From: JAZKFT01 sp963845495
Lineage (GTDB): Bacteria > Bacteroidota > Bacteroidia > Chitinophagales > Chitinophagaceae
DNA: 64,000 bases
Assembly: GCA_963845495.1 (NCBI GenBank)
Contig: CAWJTH010000202.1
Span: 1 to 64,000 of the forward strand
Direction: 5' to 3'
A program made the translations under genes and the position numbers. Positions 8,399 through 16,959 of this stretch are shown here, one piece after another. A model generated the notes under the pieces. The model ran no database searches and was not told the origin of the DNA. It saw only the letters and a list, made by a program, of their open reading frames with translations. The first letter of the stretch is position 1. The number at the start of each line of letters is the position of its first letter.

Positions 8399-9058
8399 AT
8401 GACGCTTCACAAAGAAGGCTACGCATCCATTGCTATTGCCACATTGGTTTTTGGGCTGATAAACGCCGCATCGTTTTGGTTTTTAAGCCCAAACCTGCCT
8501 TGGTTGGCCGGATTGATTTTTTTGGCCAGCTTTGTTTGCTGGTGCATTGTGGTTTGGTTTTTTCGCGTACCAAACCGTATGCATACGCTTCATAATGAAA
8601 AAATAGTGGCACCTGCCGACGGCAAGGTGGTGGTAATGGAAGAAATTACCGATGTGGAATATTTTAAAGACCGCCGATTGCAGATCAGTATTTTTATGAG
8701 CCCGCTAAATGTGCATTTGCAACGCAACGCGGTTGATGGGCAAGTGGTTTACAGTCAATACCATAAAGGCAAATATCTAGTTGCGTGGAACCCTAAATCC
8801 TCTACCGAAAATGAGCGCCATAGCGTTGTTTACCGTTTGCCAAATGGAAAAGAAATTTTAGTAAAGCAAATTGCAGGCGCTTTGGCTAAAAGAATCGTGA
8901 ATTTCTTAAAAGTTGGCACCGCCGTAAAACAAGGCGATGAGATGGGCTTTATAAAATTTGGTAGCCGGGTGGATTTATTGCTGCCGATTGGAACCAAAAT
9001 AAACGTAAAATTGAACGAGATTGTTACCGGTGGCGTTACGGTAATTGCCGAATGGTAA
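8399..9058 (+). CDS. psd: Phosphatidylserine decarboxylase family protein (short type)
   Basis: A 219-residue decarboxylase making phosphatidylethanolamine from phosphatidylserine. Two N-terminal membrane segments are followed by APADGKV, the SIFMSPLNVHLQR catalytic region and the self-cleavage site IKFGSRVDL (Gly188-Ser189), where the serine becomes the pyruvoyl cofactor. GSR and the short length match the archaeal-type proteins common in Bacteroidota, rather than the LGST of enterobacterial Psd. ATG 8399 is preferred over an in-frame GTG at 8390. It works downstream of CdsA, encoded nearby. Confidence 0.9.
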   Translation: MTLHKEGYASIAIATLVFGLINAASFWFLSPNLPWLAGLIFLASFVCWCIVVWFFRVPNRMHTLHNEKIVAPADGKVVVMEEITDVEYFKDRRLQISIFMSPLNVHLQRNAVDGQVVYSQYHKGKYLVAWNPKSSTENERHSVVYRLPNGKEILVKQIAGALAKRIVNFLKVGTAVKQGDEMGFIKFGSRVDLLLPIGTKINVKLNEIVTGGVTVIAEW

Positions 9059-9060
9059 TT

Positions 9061-9330
9061 GCCACAGATTTATAGATTAGAAAGAATATTGCCACAGATT
9101 CACAGATAAAGCACAGAAGTAAAAAAAAGGATTATTCGTTTGATGTCACGGATTTACAGAAAGCACAGAGATAAATTAACAGTGCAAAATCTGTGAATCT
9201 GTAGCAATAGTTATCAGCGGGGATTCTGTTTTGGTACCACAGATTCACAGATAAAGCACAGAAATATCAAGATTCACAGAAAGCACAGAGATAAATTAAC
9301 AGTGAAAAATCTGTGAATCTGTGGCAATAT
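9061..9330. repeat. CACAGATTCACAGA repeat array with 120-bp duplication and inverted arms
   Basis: The spacer between convergent psd and yihY is almost entirely repeat. CACAGATTCACAGATAAAGC occurs near 9093 and 9238, and AGAAAGCACAGAGATAAATT near 9157 and 9277, with 9151-9208 and 9271-9328 nearly identical at a 120-bp offset. Each unit ends in AAAATCTGTGAATCTGT, the inverse of the CACAGATTCACAGA arms, so several alternative hairpins are possible. Confidence 0.8.
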
Positions 9331-9336
9331 AAAAGT

Positions 9337-10359
9337 TTAACTCCCCACTTTGCGGTTGGTGGGGAGTTCTTTTTTGGCCAATTTTTCCTTTTCTGCTGCA
9401 TCAACCACTATCTTTTTTTCTTTTGTTTCTTGGTCGGTCAATGCGCCTTCGTTTAGTACTTCTACCTGATCGAACCAAACAGAGTATTGATTAGGGTAAA
9501 TTAATTTACCTGTAAGTTTTGCATAAGCCCGTGTAAATTCAGCACCAAAATAAAGGATGATGGCAGAATAATAAACCCACGTTAGAATGATAATGATAGA
9601 GCCTGCCGCACCATAAGTATTGGCAATTTTGGCGTGGCCTAAATAAAAACTGATGCCAAATTTGCCAAGCATAAAAAGCACCGCAGTGGTTATCGAGCCA
9701 ACAGCAACATCTTTCCAACTAATTTTTGCATCGGGCAGCATCCTGAAAATCAATGAAAAAAGTAACGTAGTGATGCCCAGCGTCAACAATATGTTCACCA
9801 CATAAATTACGTAAAATGCAATGCCAGGCAAGTGATTAGTGAGGTAGTTACTAAATGCATCGATTACGGTGTTTATCACCAAAGAAACCAACAACAAAAA
9901 GCCCATGCTTAAAATCATCGAAAAACTCAATAATCTATTCAATAAAAATTTTCCAAAACCAGTGGAAGGCTTTGCTTTTAAACGCCAAATGGTATTGATG
10001 GAATCTTGAATTTCGGTAAAAACCCCGGTGGCTGCAAAAATTAACGAAGCCACACCTATAATAGAAGCCCAGCCAAAGGATGGCGAAATTGTTGCACTTT
10101 TTATAATGTCCTGTATTTGTAACGCCGCATCGCTTCCTACGAAACCTTTTATTTGGCCATAAACGGAACCCTGTACGGCATCTTTACCAAAAAAAATATC
10201 TGATACATAAATAACAATCATTAAAATAGGAGCCAAGGAGAAAACAGTGTAATATGCCAATGCTGCACTCATTTTAAACACTTTGTCGTTGGAAGAATCA
10301 ACCGCTGCAGTTTTAAAAATTTTTAAATATGATTTGATTCCTATCTTCATAATTATCAT
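9337..10359 (-). CDS. YihY/BrkB family inner-membrane protein
   Basis: A 340-residue protein with the YihY/BrkB layout: six hydrophobic segments, the AALAYYTVFSLAPILMI first-helix motif (about 33-49), FAATGVF, and GAAGSIIIILTWVYYSAIILYFGAEF (split over about 253-279). Its function is unknown in most bacteria; an early claim that it was RNase BN was withdrawn. The C-terminal 55 residues are charged and cytoplasmic. Its ATG overlaps the stop of the upstream MazG-like gene (ATGA), which argues for coupling and for choosing 10359 as the start. Confidence 0.87.
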   Translation of the reverse strand: MIIMKIGIKSYLKIFKTAAVDSSNDKVFKMSAALAYYTVFSLAPILMIVIYVSDIFFGKDAVQGSVYGQIKGFVGSDAALQIQDIIKSATISPSFGWASIIGVASLIFAATGVFTEIQDSINTIWRLKAKPSTGFGKFLLNRLLSFSMILSMGFLLLVSLVINTVIDAFSNYLTNHLPGIAFYVIYVVNILLTLGITTLLFSLIFRMLPDAKISWKDVAVGSITTAVLFMLGKFGISFYLGHAKIANTYGAAGSIIIILTWVYYSAIILYFGAEFTRAYAKLTGKLIYPNQYSVWFDQVEVLNEGALTDQETKEKKIVVDAAEKEKLAKKELPTNRKVGS

Positions 10360-10682
10360 TTTAGTTTATCATTATCCAAATGCCGGGTAGCATCTCGGAT
10401 GTTCTTTTTTTCAAAGTTTTTTTGCAATGCCTCCGTTAAATTGGTTCCTGTTTGGTTGGCTATTGCAAAAACCACCCATAAAATATCTGCCAATTCATCG
10501 GGCAAATTTTTTCCAAGGTCGTTTTTTTTGAAAGATTGGTCGCCGTAGGTGCGTGCCATAATGCGAGCCAATTCGCCCACTTCCTCGGTAAGGATGGCCA
10601 TATTAGTCAATTCACTAAAATATCGTACCCCAACGGTGGTTATCCACTCATCAACGTTTACTTGTGCTTGTTCGATTGTCAT
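10356..10682 (-). CDS. MazG-like nucleotide pyrophosphohydrolase
   Basis: A 108-residue all-alpha NTP pyrophosphatase of the MazG/dUTPase-like superfamily. The metal-binding pattern is visible as LTEEVGELARIMAR (ExxE) and, after a loop, LPDELADILWVVFAIAN (ExxD). Such enzymes hydrolyse (d)NTPs to monophosphates and may clean non-canonical nucleotides. The start is taken at ATG 10682 (MTIEQAQVNVDEW); a longer in-frame version to 10733 has a poor N-terminus coming from repeat sequence. It is followed with a 4-nt overlap by yihY. Confidence 0.82.
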   Translation of the reverse strand: MTIEQAQVNVDEWITTVGVRYFSELTNMAILTEEVGELARIMARTYGDQSFKKNDLGKNLPDELADILWVVFAIANQTGTNLTEALQKNFEKKNIRDATRHLDNDKLK

Positions 10683-10713
10683 AACAAAAGTTTCAAAAAA
10701 ACAGTAAAAATAA

Positions 10714-10778
10714 AAATTCCAAATTCCAACCACTCAAAGCTAATTTTTGCATTTGAATGTTGTTGGAATTTGGAATTT
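10714..10778. repeat. 17-bp perfect inverted repeat AAATTCCAAATTCCAAC
   Basis: Arms at 10714-10730 and 10762-10778 are exact reverse complements with a 31-nt loop, lying between the PfkB kinase stop and the MazG-like start. The same AAATTCCAAATTCC core occurs near 1540, 52212-52366 and 58201-58355. As RNA it would form a long A/U-rich hairpin; it could end the kinase transcript or shape the next gene's leader. Confidence 0.85.
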
Positions 10779-10794
10779 CTTTTTGGTATTTGGC

Positions 10795-11718
10795 TTAAGC
10801 CAATTCAATATCAAATTGAACTAAATTTACAAACTGCCGGATGCGGGCATCAATGTCAGCCTTGGTAATTTCTTGCAAACGCTGCGGCCCAAATTTTTCA
10901 ACACAAAAACTGGCCATGGCACTGCCTACAATAATTGCCCTTTTCATGTTTTCAAAACTTATATCGCCCGATTTTGCCAAATAACCAATAAAACCACCGG
11001 CAAATGTATCGCCAGCACCAGTTGGGTCAAATACTTCTTCCAATGGCAAGGCCGGAGCAAAAAATACTTGCTGTTCATGAAAAAGTAGTGCGCCGTGTTC
11101 ACCTTTTTTGATGATCAAAAATTTGGGACCCATCGCTATAATTTTTTGCGCTGCCTTCACCAAAGAAAACTCTCCGCTTAACTGACGGGCTTCACTATCG
11201 TTTACCATCAACACATCTACCTTACTTAAAACAATTTTCAAATCATCCAAAGCAATATCCATCCAAAGGTTCATCGTGTCTAACACAATCAATTTTGGGC
11301 GGGTTTTCATTTGTTCAATTACAGAAATTTGTACGCTCGGGGTTAAATTACCCAGCATCAAAAAGTCGGCGCCTTGGTAACTATCCGGAACGACGGGCTT
11401 AAAATCGGCCAACACGTTTAGGTCGGTAACCAATGTATCACGGGTGTTCATGTCCAAGTGATATTTGCCGCTCCAAAAAAATGAAGGCCTATCTTTCACC
11501 ATTTCCACGCCATCCATTTCTGCACCGCGGCTTTTAAGGTCTTCTAATATGGAATCCTCAAAATCGTTACCCACTACACCAACCATTTGTACGGGCTTTA
11601 CAAAGTTGGATGCAGCATAAGCTATATAAATATTTGCCCCACCAACAATTTTATCGATTTTCCCAAATGGGGTTTCAATGGCATCAAAGGCCATAGAGCC
11701 AACGGTAACTACTGACAT
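10795..11718 (-). CDS. PfkB family carbohydrate/nucleoside kinase
   Basis: A 307-residue ribokinase-fold kinase. The N-terminal GG motif (IVGGANIYIAYAASNF) and the C-terminal signature DPTGAGDTFAGG with the catalytic Asp are intact. Bacteroidota orthologs are annotated only as PfkB-family sugar kinases, and the phosphorylated substrate is not evident. The start is placed at ATG 11718 (MSVVTVGSMAFD), where homologous kinases begin, rather than the upstream in-frame codon at 11748. Confidence 0.87.
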   Translation of the reverse strand: MSVVTVGSMAFDAIETPFGKIDKIVGGANIYIAYAASNFVKPVQMVGVVGNDFEDSILEDLKSRGAEMDGVEMVKDRPSFFWSGKYHLDMNTRDTLVTDLNVLADFKPVVPDSYQGADFLMLGNLTPSVQISVIEQMKTRPKLIVLDTMNLWMDIALDDLKIVLSKVDVLMVNDSEARQLSGEFSLVKAAQKIIAMGPKFLIIKKGEHGALLFHEQQVFFAPALPLEEVFDPTGAGDTFAGGFIGYLAKSGDISFENMKRAIIVGSAMASFCVEKFGPQRLQEITKADIDARIRQFVNLVQFDIELA

Positions 11719-11814
11719 AAGTTTAAGGAAGTTAATTTTCGGTCGCAAACTTAATGAATTTAAGGCAAATTGCCCCTGTAATGCAATGTTTACGAAACAT
11801 TTGGCAGGTAAACT

Positions 11815-12804
11815 TTACGGAAATTTCCTGAAATAACTGTAACGCAAAATGCTTTCCAAAAATAGCAACAGCAAAGCGGCTATTAACCAAGGTTGAAAAT
11901 GTTCGGTACGTTTATGGAAAGTGCTACTTTCAATTTTTGATTTTTCCAAACGGTCGATAGAAGCATAAATTTCACCAAGCTTCTGGCGGTCAGTGGCTCT
12001 ATAATATTGGCCGTTTGTTTCTTTGGCAATTTGCTTTAGCAGATCTTCATCAATCGTCACTTTTTCTTGTTGCGTAACTTTGCCAAGCGGTGTTTCCATA
12101 TCAATAGGTGCATAACCCTGCGTACCAACGCCAATTGTGTACACCCGAATGCCAAACGTTTTGGCAAGTTCTTTGGCGGTTTGTGGATCGATCAATCCAC
12201 CATTGTCCACGCCATCGGTTAATAAAATGATGACTTTACTTTTGGCGGTGCTATTTTTAAGCCTGTCAACGCCGGTGGCCAAGCCGCTACCAAGCGAAGT
12301 TCCATCCTTCAAAACGCCGCTTCTTGCGCCAGCCAATTGGTTTTGTAACATGGCTTTATCGGTTGTTAGCGGACTAAGCGTAAAACTTTCACCGCTAAAA
12401 ATGACCAGCCCGATACGGTCGCCCTTGCGTTGCGCAATAAAGTTGCTTGCCATTTCGCGGGATGCATCTAAACGGGTGGGCGTTAAATCTTTAGCGGCCA
12501 TGCTTCCGCTTACATCTAAACAAAGCACAATGTCAATGCCTTGGCCGTCGGTTATCTCAATGTCGTTTTTCTCCTGCGGGCGGGCAAGCGCAACAATGCA
12601 ACAGCCAAAGGCCAATAAACGTAATATTAAAGGAATATTCCGTAACCGTACTTTCCATGTTTTTTCAATCGGCAACATCTGCACGTCAGAAAAAAGCAAG
12701 GTGGAAGTACTATTGGTTTCTTTGCTTTTTACATACCAATAAATAAACGGCAACACCACTAGTGCTGCAAGTAAAAAGGGATATGCGAACGTAAAAGGAA
12801 ACAT
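11815..12804 (-). CDS. batA: BatA-like VWA-domain membrane protein
   Basis: A 329-residue protein of the Bacteroides aerotolerance (Bat) locus. N-terminal membrane segments (aa 1-30 and about 55-75), then a von Willebrand factor A domain with the MIDAS motif DVSGS, a matching TDG motif (LLTDGVDN), and a C-terminal membrane helix. The VWA domain should be periplasmic and bind partner proteins through a metal ion. It is last in the minus-strand series moxR-DUF58-BatD-like-batA. The ATG at 12804 begins MFPFTFAYPF, typical of BatA/BatB N-termini. BatB is encoded about 44 kb away in this window. Confidence 0.88.
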   Translation of the reverse strand: MFPFTFAYPFLLAALVVLPFIYWYVKSKETNSTSTLLFSDVQMLPIEKTWKVRLRNIPLILRLLAFGCCIVALARPQEKNDIEITDGQGIDIVLCLDVSGSMAAKDLTPTRLDASREMASNFIAQRKGDRIGLVIFSGESFTLSPLTTDKAMLQNQLAGARSGVLKDGTSLGSGLATGVDRLKNSTAKSKVIILLTDGVDNGGLIDPQTAKELAKTFGIRVYTIGVGTQGYAPIDMETPLGKVTQQEKVTIDEDLLKQIAKETNGQYYRATDRQKLGEIYASIDRLEKSKIESSTFHKRTEHFQPWLIAALLLLFLESILRYSYFRKFP

Positions 12805-12837
12805 TTTTAGTGTCAATAGTCAATGGTCAATAGTGAA

Positions 12838-12963
12838 ACGTGAGACGTGAAATGTGAGACGTGAAATGTGAGACGTGAAACGTGAAACGTGAGACGTGAG
12901 ACGTGAAATGTGAGGCATGAATCGTGAATCGTGAAATGTGAATCGTGAGGCATGAAACGTAAG
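12838..12963. repeat. Heptamer tandem array, about 18 units of (A/T)(C/T)GTGA(A/G)
   Basis: The 126-bp stretch divides cleanly into 18 seven-base units such as ACGTGAG, ACGTGAA, ATGTGAG, TCGTGAA and GCATGAA. It is preceded by CAATAGTCAATGGTCAATAG and followed at about 12990-13018 by inverted sequence (CTCACGACTCACG, GATTCACGATT). The array lies upstream of batA, between it and the preceding gene, where the unit length of 7 rules out a coding role. Confidence 0.85.
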
Positions 12964-13012
12964 TGAGTCGTTGCGGAATTAGTGAACCCGCTCACGACTC
13001 ACGTCTGACGAT

Positions 13013-13906
13013 TCACGATTTTATTTGTCGGGGCATGTATTGTCTGTTTGCTTCGCCACGATTTATTGTTTCAATTGCATCTTTAATAATAGCTAAACTG
13101 CTTCGCCATTCTGTTTTTGGCGGATTATATTTAGCAAATTTTGCAGCATCTGCCAGCCTAATTGTATTGGCAAATTGGTAAAACAATTCATGGTTTAAAA
13201 TTGGTTTTGCTTGCAAAATCAATTCATCGCCGGTTTGCTGCAAACTACGCCAGTTGCGGCTTTCGGCTAAATAACGGCGATAAATATCTATAAGTTGTGT
13301 AAAAAAAATGGCCGGTTTTTGTGTCGAAATTTTAGTTTCCAATTCGCTTAATGCCTGCATGGCATTATCAAAAGGGTTGCCCACCGGAACAAATTGTTTT
13401 TTTATTTCTTTTGTAATCTTTGTTTTTTTAATGAAACGATAGACCCCAACAATTGAAAGAACCGCAATTAAACCAATGCCTAAAATGTAGGGCCATTGCG
13501 GCACTGGCGGTACCTCAATAATATCTTTGATGTCGTGGTAATCTTTTAACGAATCAACGTTTACGGGTTGCACATCAATGATAAACGAATTGGTGTGAAC
13601 GGTGGCTTTTGCACCCATAATTTTTAATTCGGGAAATACAAACTGGCCCGAATCGTAACTGGTAATGGTGATATTTTGTACCAAGGTGTCGCCATTGCGT
13701 TGTGGTTGGCTGCGGCTCCAAATGTCAAAATGCGGTATGGAATCGGGGATAATAAATGCATCGTTGTTGCTTGGCGCAATGGAAATCAATTGTACGTGGA
13801 TAGGCTCCGCAGTGCGGATGGAGGACCTATCGGGTGTGGCGTTTTGCTGTGCGTTGGCAAAGTGAAAAGTAAAAAGTAAAAAGGATAAAGTAAAAAACCG
13901 CATCAT
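13013..13906 (-). CDS. Bat-locus membrane protein with periplasmic domain (BatD/DUF4381-like)
   Basis: A 297-residue protein from ATG 13906 (MMRFFTLSFLLFTFHFANA), a Sec signal peptide. A periplasmic beta-rich domain (about 30-130) resembles part of BatD; a single membrane helix (PYILGIGLIAVLSIVGVYRF) follows, then a cytoplasmic helical domain of about 130 residues rich in the LETKI, FFTQLIDIYRRYL and YQFANTIRLADAAKFAKY segments found in the unnamed protein between DUF58 and BatA in Bacteroidota. No enzymatic motif is seen. Position in the moxR operon suggests work with BatA. The exact start is uncertain because several ATGs precede it. Confidence 0.7.
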   Translation of the reverse strand: MMRFFTLSFLLFTFHFANAQQNATPDRSSIRTAEPIHVQLISIAPSNNDAFIIPDSIPHFDIWSRSQPQRNGDTLVQNITITSYDSGQFVFPELKIMGAKATVHTNSFIIDVQPVNVDSLKDYHDIKDIIEVPPVPQWPYILGIGLIAVLSIVGVYRFIKKTKITKEIKKQFVPVGNPFDNAMQALSELETKISTQKPAIFFTQLIDIYRRYLAESRNWRSLQQTGDELILQAKPILNHELFYQFANTIRLADAAKFAKYNPPKTEWRSSLAIIKDAIETINRGEANRQYMPRQIKS

Positions 13907-14031
13907 TTTACCTGCGCCAAAATAAAAGCGTTTCAAGGTTTGACTTATCGTATTAAATTGTGTTTTATCTAAAATCATCATTTTTTCAATCATTAGCACA
14001 TTAGCTAATCAGCACATTGTCACATTTATTT

Positions 14032-14901
14032 TCATCGTCCCCTGCTCAAAAAAAACCGTTGTAAGGGTTGCACAAAATCTTCGTCTGTTTTAAATTCCAA
14101 GCTTTCGGCGCCTGCTTTTTTAATCGTTTGTTTTAATTGTGCCCATTGGTGTAGCTGGCGGTTTTTATAAAATTGCCGATGGTGTTTGTTGCTGCTATCG
14201 ATCCAAAAAACTTTACCCGTTTCGGCATCCATCAGCGGCAATAAACCTACAGATGGCAGCTGCGTTTCCATTTCGTCGAAAATGCGGATGCACACCAAAT
14301 CATGCTTGATAGAGGTAACTTTCATCGGTTTTTCAAAACCTACATCGGCAAAATCACTGCACAAAAAGGCGATTGATTTTTGGTGAACGGTATGGTTAAA
14401 AAAATGTAAGGCTGCTTCAATATGTGTGCCTGGGTTTTGCGGTTCAATGGTAAGCATGGTGCGGACAATATACAATACATGATCGCGGCCTTTTTTTGGG
14501 GCGATGTATTTTTCAACCCGATCGCTAAAAAAGATGGCGCCCACTTTATCGTTGTTGTTAATGGCACTGAAAGCCAGTACTGCACTTATTTCCGTAATTA
14601 ACTGCTGTTTTGTGCGCTGCTTGGTGCCAATTAAATTGCTGGCGCTAATGTCGATTAACAGCATTACGGTCAGTTCCCTTTCTTCTTCAAACAATTTGCT
14701 AAAAGGATGACCAAAACGGGCACTCGTATTCCAATCGATGAAGCGGATGTCATCGCCATGGGCATATTCCCGAACTTCCTTAAAAGTCATGCCGCGGCCT
14801 TTAAAAGCAGAATGGTACTCGCCGCTAAAAATATTTGCGGAAAGCCGTTTGCTTTTAATTTCCAAAGCCCGGACCTGGGATAATATTTCTTGAATAGTCA
14901 T
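14032..14901 (-). CDS. DUF58 domain protein of the MoxR/Bat locus
   Basis: A 289-residue soluble protein. The DUF58 core is unmistakable: VREYAHGDDIRFIDWNTSAR (about 43-62) followed by a VWA-like fold with LLIDISAS as a degenerate MIDAS. DUF58 proteins always neighbour MoxR ATPases and are thought to be chaperone cofactors or substrates of the AAA ring. It lies between moxR and the BatD-like gene on the same strand, but 277 nt of repeat-bearing spacer separates it from moxR. Confidence 0.9.
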   Translation of the reverse strand: MTIQEILSQVRALEIKSKRLSANIFSGEYHSAFKGRGMTFKEVREYAHGDDIRFIDWNTSARFGHPFSKLFEEERELTVMLLIDISASNLIGTKQRTKQQLITEISAVLAFSAINNNDKVGAIFFSDRVEKYIAPKKGRDHVLYIVRTMLTIEPQNPGTHIEAALHFFNHTVHQKSIAFLCSDFADVGFEKPMKVTSIKHDLVCIRIFDEMETQLPSVGLLPLMDAETGKVFWIDSSNKHHRQFYKNRQLHQWAQLKQTIKKAGAESLEFKTDEDFVQPLQRFFLSRGR

Positions 14902-14907
14902 AAAAGA

Positions 14908-15174
14908 GATGGCGGATGGCAGTTGATGGATGGCAGAATTGGAATTTGGAGGTGCTTATTTTATTTTAATTATTTACTAATGATGACGGTGGGTGGCTGC
15001 GATATGAAAATTTAGAAATTCGTTCTGTTATTTTAAATCGTTTGTAGCTAATTTGTAATGATTTATTAAACCATTTAAAAGGCGTAAACACTTCTCGAGT
15101 AATATGATTTTTTTAAACAAAAAGTAAAGACTATAATTTCAACTCCGCCATCCGCCAACTACCTACTGCCATCT
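14908..15174. repeat. Edge-anchored inverted arms, GATGGCGGATGGCAG family
   Basis: The right-hand arm (15143-15174, CTCCGCCATCCGCCAACTAC and on) starts just after the moxR stop, and its inverse (14908-14936, GATGGCGGATGGCAGTTGAT and on) sits just before the DUF58 start. The pairing is imperfect. The 206-nt loop is AT-rich and shows no gene. Confidence 0.6.
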
Positions 15175-15178
15175 TCAC

Positions 15179-16177
15179 CTACGGCACTTGCACTGCTTTC
15201 AAAATATCGCTTACTACGTTTTCAACCGTAATATCCTCAGCTTCAGCCTCATACGATAAGCCAATGCGGTGGCGTAATACATCGTGTGCTATGCTGCGTA
15301 CATCATCGGGAATAACATAAGCCCGCTTATTTAAAAATGCCTGGGCTTTTGCACCCAAGGCCAAATTGATGCTGGCACGGGGCGAACCGCCATAGCTAAT
15401 TAGGTTGGCCAATTTACTCAGGCCAAAATCTTTTGGTTTGCGGGTGGCAAAAACAATATCCAGAATATAGTTTTCTATTTTTTCATCCATGTAAATTTTC
15501 CGGGTCAGGTTCCGTGCATTTACAATTTCTTCTCCGCTTACCACTGGTTGGATAACAGGCAAAGCTTCACCAGAAATTTGCTGACGAACGATTTGTTGCT
15601 CCTCGATTTTTGATGGGTAACCAACAATCACTTTCATCATAAACCTATCTTGTTGCGCCTCGGGCAACGGATAAGTGCCTTCTTGTTCCAACGGGTTTTG
15701 GGTAGCCAATACCAAAAATGGATCGTCTAGTTTAAACGTGTGTTCACCAATGGTTACTTGGCGCTCCTGCATGGCTTCCAACAAGGCGCTTTGCACTTTT
15801 GCGGGGGCACGGTTTATTTCGTCGGCCAAAATAAAGTTGGCGAAAATGGGGCCCCTACGAACCACAAAATCACCTTTTTGTTGGTTGTAGATCATGGTAC
15901 CAATTACATCGGCAGGCAACAAATCGGGTGTAAACTGTATCCGGCTAAAAGCTACGCTAATGGCTTGCGATAAACTTTTGATAGTTAATGTTTTAGCCAA
16001 GCCAGGCACACCTTCTAGCAAAATATGGCCGTTGCAAAGCAAGCCGGTTAGCAAACGGTCTATCATGCTTTGTTGGCCTATAATATGTTTGTGCAATTGG
16101 TTATTAATGCGCTCGGTAAAAGAGGAAGCTTGTATAATTCGTTCCTGCAATAATTTTATGTCTTCGGCAGATTGCAT
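15179..16177 (-). CDS. MoxR family AAA+ ATPase
   Basis: A 332-residue AAA+ ATPase. Walker A GVPGLAKT is at 56-63, Walker B ILADEINR at 116-123, then the sensor region ATQNPLEQEGTYPLPEAQ and the C-terminal lid domain. MoxR proteins assemble as rings that help insert metal or mature partner proteins carrying VWA domains. Here the partners are presumably the DUF58 and BatA proteins encoded downstream on the same strand. In Bacteroidota this locus is linked to stress and oxygen tolerance. Confidence 0.93.
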   Translation of the reverse strand: MQSAEDIKLLQERIIQASSFTERINNQLHKHIIGQQSMIDRLLTGLLCNGHILLEGVPGLAKTLTIKSLSQAISVAFSRIQFTPDLLPADVIGTMIYNQQKGDFVVRRGPIFANFILADEINRAPAKVQSALLEAMQERQVTIGEHTFKLDDPFLVLATQNPLEQEGTYPLPEAQQDRFMMKVIVGYPSKIEEQQIVRQQISGEALPVIQPVVSGEEIVNARNLTRKIYMDEKIENYILDIVFATRKPKDFGLSKLANLISYGGSPRASINLALGAKAQAFLNKRAYVIPDDVRSIAHDVLRHRIGLSYEAEAEDITVENVVSDILKAVQVP

Positions 16178-16224
16178 GTTTAAAAAAATATTAATCGGGT
16201 GAAAATAGGAGAAAATTAAAAAAT

Positions 16225-16321
16225 AAAAAGTAAAAATTAAAAAGTACCTACTTGATTAAAAATATTGTGCTATTTCAATTATCCTTTGACATTTGCAATA
16301 GGCTTTTAATTTTTACTTTTT
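16225..16321. repeat. 18-bp perfect inverted repeat AAAAAGTAAAAATTAAAA
   Basis: Arms at 16225-16242 and 16304-16321 are exact reverse complements in the spacer between divergent moxR and the YbjQ gene. Although A/T-rich, 18 consecutive matches at both edges of the spacer, with one arm ending 11 nt before the YbjQ ATG, fit the edge-anchored pattern seen in other spacers. Confidence 0.65.
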
Positions 16322-16332
16322 AATTTAATACC

Positions 16333-16662
16333 ATGGATACTTCAATGATAACAACCTCCAACCAATTGGAAGGTTTTACAATAACCAAGCATTTAGGCGT
16401 AGTTCGTGGCATCACCGTACGCAGCCGTAGCGTGTTGGGCAATTTGGCTGGTGTTTTGCAAAGCGCCTTTGGTGGCAAACTTTCTATTTATGTGGAACTC
16501 TGCGAAAAGGCTCGTGAAGAAGCTTTTCAATTAATGCAGCAACATGCAGACCAGCATGGTGCCAATGCCATTATAAACATGCGGTACGATGCCAATGAGG
16601 TGATGGATGGCATAACCGAAGTGCTGGCTTATGGAACCGCGGTAGTGGTGGAGAAAATATGA
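16333..16662 (+). CDS. YbjQ/UPF0145 family protein
   Basis: A 109-residue protein matching the YbjQ (UPF0145) family, which forms pentameric beta-alpha rings; a heavy-metal-binding role has been proposed but not established. Landmarks are the LGVVRGITVRSRS strand, the DxLAGVLQS-equivalent NLAGVLQSAFGG, the helix with AREEAFQLMQQHADQHGANA, and IINMRYDAN. No signal peptide or membrane segment. The stop codon lies directly beside the end of the convergent broken ParE gene. Confidence 0.88.
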   Translation: MDTSMITTSNQLEGFTITKHLGVVRGITVRSRSVLGNLAGVLQSAFGGKLSIYVELCEKAREEAFQLMQQHADQHGANAIINMRYDANEVMDGITEVLAYGTAVVVEKI

Positions 16663-16959
16663 TTACTCGAATTTGTTTTTAATTGGGTCTTGCCGGGTAT
16701 CAAAAATTTTTAGCAATTCAATCATATTTTCCGTTACTTGATAATAGAGCTTGTTATGCTTTGTTATCAATAACATTCGCGTTTCTCCATCTTTTGATAA
16801 ACGCCCAATAAAAGGCTGTTTACTTAATGAATCAAGCTTAAATTATATAATTTCAATAAAATCGCTCGTAACTTTATCGTTCCAATGTTCACGTAGGTAA
16901 AAAAGGACACTTAAATAATTTTCCCAAGCTACGGAAGTCCAAACTATTTCATAAACCAT
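16663..16959 (-). pseudogene. RelE/ParE-type toxin interrupted by an in-frame TAA
   Basis: Reading from ATG 16959, which overlaps the antitoxin stop, gives MVYEIVWTSVAWENYLSVL and on to residue 38 (FIEII), then TAA at 16845-16843, then in the same frame FKLDSLSKQPFIGRLSKDG, TRMLLITKHNKLYYQV and LLKIFDTRQDP. That is a complete ParE/RelE-superfamily toxin (about 98 codons) except for one nonsense codon. The downstream part keeps the conserved basic and aromatic residues, so decay is recent, or the stop is a sequencing error. The antitoxin upstream is intact. Confidence 0.8.

Noticed and set aside
12137..12742. 201-codon open frame antisense to batA
   Set aside because: A shadow of the VWA gene; its Ser/Leu/Pro-rich sequence has no family features.
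12813..12995. 60-codon minus-strand open frame with repeated FHVSRLT words
   Set aside because: It is the translation of the heptamer array in one frame; the unit of seven bases and lack of any homology exclude a gene.
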